From contig NZ_BOMG01000012.1 of NCBI RefSeq assembly GCF_016862075.1, forward strand, positions 1 to 62,992: 62,992 bases of DNA, read 5' to 3'. This stretch comes from Actinoplanes couchii (GTDB taxonomy: Bacteria; Actinomycetota; Actinomycetes; Mycobacteriales; Micromonosporaceae). Positions within the stretch are counted from its first letter, which is position 1, and every line of letters begins with the position of its first letter. Shown piece after piece: positions 16,983 through 26,990 of the stretch. Made by a program: the position numbers and the translations under genes. A model generated the notes under the pieces. It did not search any database and was not told the origin of the DNA. It saw only the letters and a list, made by a program, of their open reading frames with translations.

Positions 16983-17476
16983 ATGTGGAGATGCGGTTCA
17001 CCAAGTGGGGTGGCCGGCGGCACTGGACGTATCTGCTGGAACCGCTGGGGGAGGACGAGCACGGCCAGTGGTTCGGCGCGCGGGCAGGCACCGTCATGCG
17101 CCGCGGTGAGGAGCCGCCGATCGTGCAGCCGCACGACTTCCTCACGCTGGTCCCGGTCACCGGCAACTGGATCGCCTCGTTCAACCCGGCCGGGGCGGAC
17201 ACCGATGTCTCCGTCTACATCGACGTCACCAGCCGACCGTGGATCGACGGCGCGGCGATCCACGCCGTCGACCTGGACCTGGACGTGATCCGGCTGTGGG
17301 ACGGCGAGGTGCGCGTTCTCGACGAGGACGAATTCGCCGAACACCAGCTGCTGTACGGCTACCCGCCGGAGGTGACGGCGCAGGCGCAGGCCACCACCGA
17401 CGAACTGGTGGCCCTGATGTCGGCGGGGGAGCAGCCGTTCGAGACGGCGGCCCGGGCCCGGCTGGCCGGGTACTAG
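16979..17476 (+). CDS. DUF402 / FomD-like protein
   Basis: A 165-residue protein of the DUF402 family, which includes FomD and Ntdp-type nucleoside di-/triphosphatases. The family core is visible: YIDVTSRPW, AVDLDLDVIR with paired Asp residues, and VLDEDEFAEH, which together would coordinate divalent metal. It is coupled to the RidA gene through ATGA at 16979-16982. Its 3' end overlaps the convergent ramB gene by four bases. A housekeeping hydrolase role is inferred from the family; the substrate is unknown. Confidence 0.8.
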   Translation: MNVEMRFTKWGGRRHWTYLLEPLGEDEHGQWFGARAGTVMRRGEEPPIVQPHDFLTLVPVTGNWIASFNPAGADTDVSVYIDVTSRPWIDGAAIHAVDLDLDVIRLWDGEVRVLDEDEFAEHQLLYGYPPEVTAQAQATTDELVALMSAGEQPFETAARARLAGY

Positions 17477-18921
17477 GCGCGGCGGTCGAGGAAGTCGTAG
17501 ACGTCGCGATTGTCGACGCCCGGGAAGGTGCCCGGGGGCAGCGCGGCCAGCAGGTGGGAGTGGACCCGGGCGCTGGGCCAGGCGTTCCCGGACCAGCTGT
17601 CGACCAGCCGGGCCGGTGGGCGGCGGCAGCAGTCCGGGTCGGGGCAGGTGGAGACGGTCCGGCCGGTGACGTCGCCGCCGCGGAACCAGCGGGCGTGCTC
17701 GTACGGCGTGCCGACGGTCACCGAGAACTCGCCGGCCCGGGTGGACTCGACGTGCACGGTGCACCAGTACGTACCGGCCGTGGTGTCGGTGAACTGGTAG
17801 AACGACGAGTACGGGTCCTCCGCCTCGAAGACGGTGCGGGACGCCCACTTGCGGCACACCGGCTGGCCCTCGATCGCACCGGTCACGTCGGCCGGGAAAC
17901 GGACGTTGTCGTTCTCGTACGCCTTATAGACGATCCCGGTCTCGTGCACCCGCGCGAAGTGCACCGGGATCCCGAAGTGGTGGGTGGCCAGGTTGGTGAA
18001 CCGGTGGGCGGCCGTCTCGTACGACACCCCGAACGCGTCCCGGAAGTCGTCGATCGCCAGCGCCCGGTCGGCTTTCGCCGCGGCCAGGAAGTCGACGGCG
18101 AACCGCTCCGGCATCAGCAGCGCCGCCGCGAAGTAGTTGACCTCGACCCGTTGCCGCAGGAAGTCGCCGTATCCGGCCGGGTCGGCGTGCCCGAGCACGA
18201 AGTGCCCGAGCGTCTGCAGCACCACGGCCCGCGGGTCGTGACCTTTGCCGCTGGCGACCTGGGGCAGGTAGATCCGCCGGTTCTTCAGGTCGGTGACGGA
18301 CCGGGTGGAGGCGGGCAGGTCGTTGACGTAGTGCAGGCTGAAACCGATCTGCGCGGCGATGTCGAGGATCCCGCGCTGCGACAGCGGTCCGGTGGTGTGG
18401 CGTACCGACAGAAGGACTTTGTTCGCCGCCGCCTCGATCTCGGCGAAGTAGTTGTCGCGCTGCCGCATGTCGGCCCGCAGTTGCGCGTTGGCGCGCCGGG
18501 CCACCTCGGGGGTGGCGCTCTGTTCGGTGAGGACCCGCCCGAGCTCACGGTGCAGGCCGATCAGTGACTCCAGGGCGTCGGCGGGCAGTCGCCGCCCGGC
18601 CTTGACCGACGGCAGCCCGAGCGCGGCGTAGGCGGGGCTCTGCTGGAAGCGGGCGAGTTCGATCTCCAGCCCGGCGCGGCGGCTCGGCGCCTCCGGCCGC
18701 AACAGATCCTGCATCGGCACGCCCAGCGCGGCGGCGATCGCCTGCAGCACCGACAGCCGGGGCTCGCGCTTGCCGTTCTCGATCAGCGACAGCTGGGACG
18801 GGGCCCGCCCGACCGAGGCACTGAGCTGTTCCAGGGTGATTCCGCGGGATTTGCGCAGATGACGCAGGCGTTGCCCGAGAGTTACCAGATCGACGGACGG
18901 CTCTATGTCGGAAGCGCTCAC
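17473..18921 (-). CDS. ramB: RamB-type regulator of acetate/glyoxylate metabolism
   Basis: A 482-residue ScfR/RamB-family regulator. An N-terminal XRE helix-turn-helix (about residues 14-68, LGQRLRHLRKSRGITLEQLS) is followed by an IrrE/ImmA-like domain in which HExxH is degenerate (TLGHFVLGH), and a C-terminal Cys-rich domain (CPDPDCCRRP). GTG 18921 is taken as start; TTG 18930 is an alternative. In corynebacteria and mycobacteria RamB controls isocitrate lyase and malate synthase and autoregulates, which agrees with its divergent position to aceA here. A perfect inverted repeat, CAGAAATTCTG (18936-18946), is in the shared promoter region. Confidence 0.88.
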   Translation of the reverse strand: MSASDIEPSVDLVTLGQRLRHLRKSRGITLEQLSASVGRAPSQLSLIENGKREPRLSVLQAIAAALGVPMQDLLRPEAPSRRAGLEIELARFQQSPAYAALGLPSVKAGRRLPADALESLIGLHRELGRVLTEQSATPEVARRANAQLRADMRQRDNYFAEIEAAANKVLLSVRHTTGPLSQRGILDIAAQIGFSLHYVNDLPASTRSVTDLKNRRIYLPQVASGKGHDPRAVVLQTLGHFVLGHADPAGYGDFLRQRVEVNYFAAALLMPERFAVDFLAAAKADRALAIDDFRDAFGVSYETAAHRFTNLATHHFGIPVHFARVHETGIVYKAYENDNVRFPADVTGAIEGQPVCRKWASRTVFEAEDPYSSFYQFTDTTAGTYWCTVHVESTRAGEFSVTVGTPYEHARWFRGGDVTGRTVSTCPDPDCCRRPPARLVDSWSGNAWPSARVHSHLLAALPPGTFPGVDNRDVYDFLDRRA

Positions 18922-18935
18922 GAGTTTCAACGTAC

Positions 18936-18946
18936 CAGAAATTCTG
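18936..18946. promoter_or_regulatory. Inverted repeat in the ramB-aceA intergenic region
   Basis: CAGAA-A-TTCTG is a perfect 11-nt palindrome 15 bases upstream of the ramB start and 84 bases upstream of aceA. Its right half, AAATTCTG, recurs at 19023-19030 immediately before the aceA ATG. It is a candidate operator for RamB or another regulator; it does not match a published box that I can quote with confidence. Confidence 0.4.
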
Positions 18947-19030
18947 CACTTCTTTCGTCGGGAAAGCCTTCAACCAGCGACGAAGGAAACGTGAGAGTGT
19001 GGTCCTGGAACAAGGAAGGGAAAAATTCTG

Positions 19031-20310
<1,280 letters not shown>

Positions 20311-20311
<1 letters not shown>

Positions 20312-21933
20312 TGGGCGCCGAAGAGGTCACCGTCACGGGCACCACGGCCGGCCGCTACGCCGAGGTCCTGACACCCGAAGCCGTCGCGTTCATCGTGGCG
20401 CTCGATCGTGAGTTCGGCGCTCGGCGGGTCCAGTTGCTGGAGCGCCGTCGTCGCCGCCGGACCACCCGGACCACCGATCTGGACTTCTCCGCTGTCACCC
20501 GGCACATCCGGGAGGATCCGTCCTGGCAGGTCGCCCTGTCGCGGCCGGATCTGACGGACCGGCGGGTCGAGATCACCGGGCCGCCATCGCGGAAGATGAG
20601 CATCAACGCGCTCAACTCGGGCGCGAAAGTCTGGATGGCCGACTTCGAGGACGCCACGTCGCCCACCTGGGACAACGTGATTTCCGGTCAGCTGAACCTG
20701 CGGGATGCGCTGGACGGGACGCTGGAGTTCTCCGCCTCAAATCGGACTTATCGCATATTGGGTGACTTGCCAACGATCATGATCCGCCCGCGCGGCTGGC
20801 ACCTGCCCGAATGTCACCTGCGCATCGGCGGCCGGGCGGTCTCCGCGTCGCTGTTCGATTTCGGTCTCTACCTGTTCCACTGCGGGCAGCGGCAAATCGA
20901 CCGGGGCAGCGGCCCCTACTACTACCTGCCGAAGCTGGAGTCGCACCTGGAGGCCCGCCTCTGGAACGACGTCTTCGTCTTCGCCCAGGACTACCTCGGC
21001 ATCCCGCGCGGCACCATCCGGGCCACCGTCCTGATCGAGACGATCAACGCGGCGTTCGAGATGGAGGAGATCCTCTACGAGCTGCGCGAGCACTCGGCCG
21101 GCCTGAACGCGGGCCGCTGGGACTACCTGTTCAGCATGATCAAGAACCGCCCGGACGTGGTCCTGCCGGAACGCTCCCAGGTCACCATGACCACCCCGTT
21201 CATGCGGGCCTACACCGAACTGCTGGTCCGGACCTGCCACCAGCGCGGCGCCCACGCGATCGGCGGGATGGCCGCGGTCGTGCCCAGCCGTGACCCGGTC
21301 GCCGCGAAACGCGCCCTCAACCAGGTCCGCCAGGACAAGCGGCGCGAGGTCGGCGACGGATTCGACGGCTCCTGGGTCGCCCACCCCGGCCTGGTCGAGA
21401 CCTGCCGCGACGTGTTCGACCAGTGGCTCGGCGACGAACCGCACCAGATCGTGCGCAAACGCGACGACGTGCGGGTCACCGCTCGGGAACTGCTCGACGT
21501 GCGATCCAGTGACGTCACCGTCAGTGAGGTCGCGCTGCGGACCAACGTCAGCGTGGCGCTGCGCTACATCGCCGCGTGGCTCGGCGGCCGGGGCGCCGTC
21601 GCCCTCGGCGGCCTGATGGAGGACGCGGCCACCGCCGAGATCTGCCGGGCCCAGCTCTGGCAGTGGATCTCGACGGGCACCCTGACCGATTACGGCGTCC
21701 CGGTGTCGGCCGCCCTGGTCGGCCGGATGCTGCGCGAGGAACTCGACGTGCTCAGCGAGACCGGGGCCCTGGACGAGGAAGGGGCACGCTGCTTCGGCCA
21801 GGCCCGGACTCTGCTGTCGGTCCTGCTCACCGAGCGGACCTGCCCGGAGTTCCTGACCCTGCCGGCCTACCTTCGGCACCTGTCCGGCAGGACGGCGGCT
21901 CCGGTCACCGATCAGGCCCCGGTCGCGGCCTGA
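20311..21933 (+). CDS. aceB: Malate synthase A
   Basis: A 540-residue malate synthase of the A isoform (about 530-540 residues, without the G-isoform insert). It condenses glyoxylate with acetyl-CoA to malate. The TIM-barrel landmarks are present: MADFEDATSPTW, TIMIRPRGWH with catalytic Arg, LIETINAAFEMEEILYEL, and GLMEDAATAEI carrying the catalytic Asp. It overlaps aceA by one base. An 18-bp hairpin terminator follows within 8 bases of the stop, so aceA-aceB is a two-gene operon for growth on acetate or fatty acids. Confidence 0.96.
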
Positions 21934-21940
21934 TCGGCGC

Positions 21941-21988
21941 GGACGGAGAGGCGGGGTGTATTTCTCGGTCCACCCCGCCTCTCCGTCC
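21941..21988. terminator. Bidirectional terminator between aceB and the PCD/VOC gene
   Basis: A perfect 18-bp stem (21941-21958 with 21971-21988, starting GGACGGAGAGG) encloses a 12-nt loop, lies between two convergent stop codons and is followed by TTCT on the plus strand. Confidence 0.85.
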
Positions 21989-21994
21989 TTCTGC

Positions 21995-22654
21995 TCAGCG
22001 GGCCTGCTCCCGGTCCTGCCACGTGCACAGGCACACCCGGTTGCCCTCCGGGTCGGCGAGCACCCAGAACGACGGCGCGTCCGCGTCACTGACCAGGGTT
22101 CCCCCGGCCGCCACCGCCGCCTCGATCCGGCCCTGCACCTCGGCCGGGTCGATCCACAGGTCCGGATGCCAGCGCTGCCGCGGTTCGCCCGCCTCCGACT
22201 GCTGGAACCACACCGCCGGGAGTACGCCGGACGGATCCCGCAGATCCTCGCCGTACTCGTCGGTGTGCTTCGCCATCCCCAGCACCGCCGCCCAGAACGG
22301 CAGCACCCCCGCCCGCGCCGGCGTGTCCAGGGCCCACTCCATCCGCACCGCCCCGGCCGGCTCCAGCGGCACCCCCGCCGCCGCGGCCAGCTCACTGATC
22401 GTCGCCGCCAGCCGCAGATCCCGCCCGGTCACCGCCCCCACGTCGTGACTGCTCAGCGTGACGTCCAGGAACGTGTACCGCAGATCCAGATCCGGATGGT
22501 GGTCGGCCTTCTCGGCGGCCGCCCCGATCGCGTTCACCAACTCCAGGCCAGCACTGAAGCTCCCGGTCCGCAGCCGGGTCCGTAACACCCCCGGCAACAG
22601 CACCCAGCCGTCCGGCGCCCGTTCCGCGATCTCCCGCGCACTCAGCTTCGTCAT
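21995..22654 (-). CDS. Pterin-4a-carbinolamine dehydratase-like / VOC fusion protein
   Basis: A 219-residue two-domain protein. The first ~95 residues match the PCD/DCoH fold, with the signature ADHHPDLDLRYTFLDVTLSSHD (split here: ADHHPDLDLRY and FLDVTLSSHD). The C-terminal ~120 residues are a glyoxalase/VOC domain (GLEPAGAVR to DPEGNRVCLCTW). PCD dehydrates 4a-hydroxytetrahydrobiopterin; no pterin-dependent hydroxylase is nearby, so the role is open. This domain pairing is common in actinobacteria. The start ATG 22654 is preferred to one 48 bases upstream, which would intrude on the divergent gene's promoter. Confidence 0.85.
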   Translation of the reverse strand: MTKLSAREIAERAPDGWVLLPGVLRTRLRTGSFSAGLELVNAIGAAAEKADHHPDLDLRYTFLDVTLSSHDVGAVTGRDLRLAATISELAAAAGVPLEPAGAVRMEWALDTPARAGVLPFWAAVLGMAKHTDEYGEDLRDPSGVLPAVWFQQSEAGEPRQRWHPDLWIDPAEVQGRIEAAVAAGGTLVSDADAPSFWVLADPEGNRVCLCTWQDREQAR

Positions 22655-22676
22655 ACCCTCAACATAGGTTGATCCG

Positions 22677-24194
22677 ATGTTCGACGACATCGACTGGTCC
22701 ACGTTTCCCGGCGCCTACGGCCCGTGCACCGAGGCGCCGGACATCCTGCGGGCGATCGGATCCCCGGATCCGGAGGTCGCCGCCGAGGGCCGGTACGACT
22801 TCCACTCCAGCCTCTGGCACCAGGGATCGGTTTACCCGGCGACCGTCGAGGCCGTCCCGTTCCTGATCGACCTGGTCTGCACCCCCGGCGTGCACCGGCG
22901 GGACCACCTGCTCCGCACCATCGGTGGCCTCTGCGACCCCGGCCAGGCCAACGGTCCCGACCAGCCCCTGGTCCGGGCCGCGGTCGCCGTCCACAGCGGC
23001 CCGCTACCTCCACTCCTGACCGACCCGGCACCGGACGTCCGGGCGGCCGCCGCCTACGCCATGGCCTGGAGCGGTCCCCATTTCACCTCGGCCCTCGCCG
23101 AGGCCTCCCACACCGAGACCCATCCGCGGGTACGGGCATCCCTGCTCGCCGCCCTGTCCCTGCTCGACCCGGACGGCTCGGCGCCGATGGTGAGAGCCGC
23201 GCTCAGTCCCGCCTCCCCACCCGAGGCCCGGGTGGACGCCGCGCTCGCCACGATCCGGGCCGGGCGGACGCTGCCGCATTCGGCTGTCGCGCTGCTGGCC
23301 GAGGCCTTCACCGAGCTGGAACCGGACTACGACAGCGTGTGGGCGGGAGACCGCTCCGCCGCGGAGGTGATCTTCCGGACCGTCGATCTGCCGGCCGCCG
23401 TGATCCTCGCGTCCGGTACCGCTCGGGCCACCGACCCGGGCGTGCGGCTCCGGGTCGCCTGGTCGCTGAACGTCCGGTTCGGGGCCCAGCGGTCCGCGGC
23501 GCCCGCCCTGCTCCCGGTCCTGCGCATCCTGCTGACCGACCCGGCCCCGCCGGTGCGGGAGGCCGCCCTGATCGCCGCCCGCTCCGCCGGCGAGGCGGTG
23601 GCCCCACTCACCGACCTGATCCGGACCGCCGCCGGCGAGGAAGAGGCCGTCCGCGACGGGGAGGCCGTCCGCGACGGGGAGGCCGCCGGTGAAAGGGAGA
23701 CCGTCCGCGATGGAGAAGCCGTCGACGACGGGGACGGTGTCCGGATCGCCGGGGACATTCTGGCCCGCCTCGACCGGCTCGTGCTGCCGTGGGAGCCGCT
23801 CACGCTGCCCGAACCGTCCCCGCTCGGCGAGGCCGAACTCCGCGGGCATCTGGAGCGCGGGCTGCTCAGGCTCGGCCCGCACGAGCGGAGTGGTGCCGCC
23901 CTGGCGTTGAGCCGGCTCGGGGTTCCGGAGAGTGACCTAACCGGCCCACTGGTCGCGGTGATCGCCGCCAACGGGACGGCCGCTGAGCAGGCACTGGCGG
24001 TGATCGCCGAGATCGGTGCGGTCAGCGCCGTCCCGGCCCTGATCGAACTCGCCGGCCGCGACGAGCGGATCACGGGCTGGGTGCTGGACGCCCCGTCATG
24101 GGCCGACGACCGGCTGTGCCGCCGGATTCGCGCCGTCGGCCACATGCTCCGGCCGGATGGCCCGCGTCGTCATGCGAGGTTCAGCGAGGGCTGA
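22677..24194 (+). CDS. HEAT-repeat protein
   Basis: A 505-residue cytoplasmic protein built of alpha-solenoid HEAT-like repeats (DPAPDVRAAAAYAMAWSG, DPGVRLRVAWSLNVRFG, DPAPPVREAALIAARSAG, GTAAEQALAVIAEIGAVSAV). It opens with FDDIDWSTFPGAYGPC, an N-terminus seen in many actinobacterial HEAT proteins of unknown function. Between repeats, codons from 23643 to 23732 form five tandem copies of an 18-bp unit encoding E-A-V-R-D-G variants, an acidic low-complexity insertion. The stop lies at the edge of the dispersed repeat element at 24184. No enzymatic motif was seen. Confidence 0.8.
   Translation: MFDDIDWSTFPGAYGPCTEAPDILRAIGSPDPEVAAEGRYDFHSSLWHQGSVYPATVEAVPFLIDLVCTPGVHRRDHLLRTIGGLCDPGQANGPDQPLVRAAVAVHSGPLPPLLTDPAPDVRAAAAYAMAWSGPHFTSALAEASHTETHPRVRASLLAALSLLDPDGSAPMVRAALSPASPPEARVDAALATIRAGRTLPHSAVALLAEAFTELEPDYDSVWAGDRSAAEVIFRTVDLPAAVILASGTARATDPGVRLRVAWSLNVRFGAQRSAAPALLPVLRILLTDPAPPVREAALIAARSAGEAVAPLTDLIRTAAGEEEAVRDGEAVRDGEAAGERETVRDGEAVDDGDGVRIAGDILARLDRLVLPWEPLTLPEPSPLGEAELRGHLERGLLRLGPHERSGAALALSRLGVPESDLTGPLVAVIAANGTAAEQALAVIAEIGAVSAVPALIELAGRDERITGWVLDAPSWADDRLCRRIRAVGHMLRPDGPRRHARFSEG
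23643..23732 (+). repeat. 18-bp tandem repeat inside the HEAT gene, five units
   Basis: Units start at 23643, 23661, 23679, 23697 and 23715. The first two are identical (GAGGCCGTCCGCGACGGG) and later ones diverge. They encode EAVRDG, EAVRDG, EAAGER, ETVRDG and EAVDDG, keeping the reading frame. Confidence 0.9.
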
Positions 24195-24352
24195 TGGGGG
24201 CTGGTTGGGTTTTCGGTGACCACCGCGTCCGGCCCGGCGGTCGCCGGGCGGTCGAGAGGGGCGCATTGCTTGCGTGGGGGGGACAGGGCCTTTGACGGGC
24301 GTACGAAAAAAGGTTTGTCGGAATTTCTTCTGCTCCCGGTAACAAGCCGGCC
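24184..24352. repeat. Dispersed repeat element, copy A
   Basis: About 165 bp with a near-copy in inverted orientation at 29314-29479. The core, 24214-24277, matches the reverse complement of 29397-29460 at 63 of 64 positions. It contains a 7-bp hairpin (CCCGGCG, GT, CGCCGGG), the shared stretch GCGCATTGCTTGCGTGG and GGGCGTACGAAAAAA. Copy A begins inside the last codons of the HEAT gene. Read on the minus strand it resembles a decayed end of the PAP2 gene. Confidence 0.85.
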
Positions 24353-24424
24353 GGGCGGACCGGGCGGCGGGATCCGGGTGGTCGTCGTGGTGGACGTGTC
24401 GTACCCCGGTGGCATGCTGCGGGG

Positions 24425-24727
24425 GTGAAGGTGGAGTTCGAGAGTGAGCTGTGGGTCTGGGCGGCGCGCCCCGACGAGAACTGGACGTTCGTCAGCCTGC
24501 CGGTGGAGGCGTCGGAGGAGATCCGGGATCGGGCGGCCGGCCTGACCCGTGGGTTCGGGTCGTTGCGGGTTCGGGTCGAGTTGGGCGGCAGCACCTGGAC
24601 CACGTCGATCTTCCCGGGCAGCGGGCGCGACGCCTACGTGCTGCCGGTGAAACGCGCCATCCGCAAGGCCGAGTCGCTGGAGCCCGGGTCGACGGCCGCG
24701 GTGACGGTCGAGCTGCTGGATCTGTGA
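24425..24727 (+). CDS. DUF1905 family protein
   Basis: A 100-residue protein of the DUF1905 family, a small beta-barrel-like domain seen alone or fused to YdeI-type domains. The family core is visible: FESELWVW near the start, NWTFVSLPVEASEEI, the FGSLRVRVELGG strand, and WTTSIFPGSGRDAYVLPVKRAIRKAE. The start is GTG at 24425. Function is unknown. Its last 94 bases overlap the convergent GGDEF-EAL gene. Confidence 0.8.
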   Translation: MKVEFESELWVWAARPDENWTFVSLPVEASEEIRDRAAGLTRGFGSLRVRVELGGSTWTTSIFPGSGRDAYVLPVKRAIRKAESLEPGSTAAVTVELLDL

Positions 24728-26907
24728 GCGGAGCCGGGCACCGGGCGGCCGAAGTGGTAACCCTGGGCCCGGCGATAACCGAGGCGATAGAGCTCGGCGG
24801 CCTGCTCGGCGGTCTCCACCCCTTCGGCGACGGCGACCAGGCCGAGTCCGTTGGCGACCTGGATCAGCGAGGTGGCGATCACCGCGTGCCGCCCGGCCAT
24901 CGTCACGTTCTCGACGAAGGACTTGTCGACCTTGAGGACCTGGACCGGCAGGGTCTGCAGCAGGCCCAGTGACGAGTGGCCGGTGCCGAAGTCGTCGAGG
25001 GCGATGGAGATGCCCAGGTCGTTGAGTTCCTGGACGGTGCGGACCTCGGCGCCGCCTCCGAAGACGGCGGTCTCGGTGACTTCGACGACGAGCCGGGTGG
25101 GGTGGATGCCGGTCTCGGCGAGGATCGCGGCGACGATGTGCGGGAAGGCGGGTTCGGCGAGCTGCCGGGCGGAGACGTTGACGCCGAAACGTTCCGGGGC
25201 GATGCCCTGCCGCCACCAGTCGGCGTACTGCAGGCAGGCGGTCCGCAGGATCCATTCGCCGAGTTCGACGATGAGCCCGTTGCGTTCGGCGACCGGGATG
25301 AAGACGTCCGGGGGCACGTTGCCGCGTTCCGGGTGGGTCCAGCGGACCAGGCTCTCGACGGCGCTGACCGCGCCGTTCGGGAGTTCGACGATGGGCTGGT
25401 AGACGAGGTGGAACTCGCCCCGGTCGAGTCCGGCCCGCAGGTCGGCGCCGAGGCGGGCCTCCTCACCGGCGGCGTCGTCGAGGTCGTCGGCGTAGGTGCG
25501 GTACCGGCCGCCGTCGGCCTTCGCGGCGTACATGGCGACGTCGGCGCGCCGCAGGGTCTCGACCGGGTCACCGGCGGCGGCGCCGACCGGCTCGGCGATG
25601 CCGATGCTGGCGCCGACCAGCAGATCGTGCCCGCCGGCCAGGACCGGGCGGTGGATCGCGGCACGCAGACGTACCGCCAGATCCTCGGCGTCCCTACCGT
25701 CCGGCAGCAGGACGGCGAACTCGTCACCGCCCATCCGGGCCGCGAGGGCGCCGGACGGCACCGTGCCGGCGATCCGCTGGGCGACGGCGACCAGGAGTTC
25801 GTCGCCGACCGCGTGCCCGAACCGGTCGTTGACGGCCTTGAAGCCGTTCAGGTCGAGCAGCAGCACGGTCGGTGCGCCGGAGGCGACGGCGGTGGTGAGT
25901 TCCTGTTCGAAGGCGCGCCTGTTGTCCAGCCCGGTGAGCGCGTCGTGCATGGCCAGGTCGCCGAGGCGGGTGGCCTGCGATTTCACCTGCTGGACGAGGC
26001 CCCACATCCGGAACACGACGAGCAGGAACAGGGCGACGGCGCCGATGCCGATCGAGCGCCAGGCGATGCTCGTCGGATCGGCGAACCCCTCGGCGAAGAG
26101 CAGGCCGGGCGCGATCAACGTGAAGATCATCAGGAGGGCGAGCCGGCTCCGGCCGATCTGCTGGGCGGTCAGCGTGGTGTCCGGCCGCTGGCGCATCGAC
26201 GGGTGCAGGGCCGCACAACCCCAGCAGGCGTACGCCATCAGGAACACCGAGTCGACGTAGCCGCCGGTGTACACCCCGGTGCTGGACATGGTCGTGTAGA
26301 CGAGGTCGCCGGTGAGCATCAGGATGGCGCCGGCCGACATCAGGCGCAGGCTCGTGGTCCGGTTCTCCGGCCGGGTCAGCATCCGGGCGACGGCGGTGGT
26401 CAGGAGCACGTCGGCGAGCGGGTACCCGATGGTGACGAGCCGGTCCAGGATCGGCGATCCGGCGTCGGCGAGGGTCGGCCCGACCACGGTGACCCAGAAG
26501 ATCAGCCCGATGCCGGTGGAGATGACGGCGGCGTCGATGATCCCGCCGCGGTCGCGTTCGCCGTGGCCGCGGCCCAGCCGGGACAGGGCCAGCCAGAGGA
26601 TCGGGTAGGCGGACAGGTAGAGCAGGTCGGCCCAGTACGGGTACGGGTACTCGCCCAGCCGCAGCTCGGTCACGTCGTACGTGATGTCGCCGGAGACGAA
26701 GGTCAGCACCCCGGCCGCGAACAGCAGCCACGCGCTCCGGTTCTCCGGCCGGTTCCGCAGCACCCCGACGACCATCGCGACGACACCGGACAGCCCGACC
26801 GTGTTGACGTAGATCTTGGCCGGCAGGCTGTCGTCGGGGACCAGCGGGAAGCAGAGGGCCGCCACGAAGGCCACCGTCAGCCATCCCGCCCACAGCGGCA
26901 CCCGCAT
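24634..26907 (-). CDS. Membrane GGDEF-EAL protein (cyclic-di-GMP turnover)
   Basis: A 757-residue membrane protein. The N-terminal half carries about eight to ten hydrophobic segments (a MASE-like sensor), followed by a GGDEF domain with intact MGGDEF and an EAL domain whose signature reads ESL (AVESLVRW) and which keeps DDFGTGHSSL and EGVET. It can be a diguanylate cyclase, a phosphodiesterase or both. The start ATG 26907 has GGAG upstream; TTG at 26952 is an alternative. The last ~30 residues (SSSSTVTAAV onward) are encoded antisense to the end of the DUF1905 gene. It is divergent from a chemoreceptor gene. Confidence 0.87.
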   Translation of the reverse strand: MRVPLWAGWLTVAFVAALCFPLVPDDSLPAKIYVNTVGLSGVVAMVVGVLRNRPENRSAWLLFAAGVLTFVSGDITYDVTELRLGEYPYPYWADLLYLSAYPILWLALSRLGRGHGERDRGGIIDAAVISTGIGLIFWVTVVGPTLADAGSPILDRLVTIGYPLADVLLTTAVARMLTRPENRTTSLRLMSAGAILMLTGDLVYTTMSSTGVYTGGYVDSVFLMAYACWGCAALHPSMRQRPDTTLTAQQIGRSRLALLMIFTLIAPGLLFAEGFADPTSIAWRSIGIGAVALFLLVVFRMWGLVQQVKSQATRLGDLAMHDALTGLDNRRAFEQELTTAVASGAPTVLLLDLNGFKAVNDRFGHAVGDELLVAVAQRIAGTVPSGALAARMGGDEFAVLLPDGRDAEDLAVRLRAAIHRPVLAGGHDLLVGASIGIAEPVGAAAGDPVETLRRADVAMYAAKADGGRYRTYADDLDDAAGEEARLGADLRAGLDRGEFHLVYQPIVELPNGAVSAVESLVRWTHPERGNVPPDVFIPVAERNGLIVELGEWILRTACLQYADWWRQGIAPERFGVNVSARQLAEPAFPHIVAAILAETGIHPTRLVVEVTETAVFGGGAEVRTVQELNDLGISIALDDFGTGHSSLGLLQTLPVQVLKVDKSFVENVTMAGRHAVIATSLIQVANGLGLVAVAEGVETAEQAAELYRLGYRRAQGYHFGRPVPGSAHRSSSSTVTAAVDPGSSDSALRMARFTGST

Positions 26908-26990
26908 CCTCACGCTCCGCAGGATCGGCTGGAGTCGGCGTTTGTTGAGCAAAGGCTCAGCAGGTCCGCCTTCATGCCGAACGGACCGGT

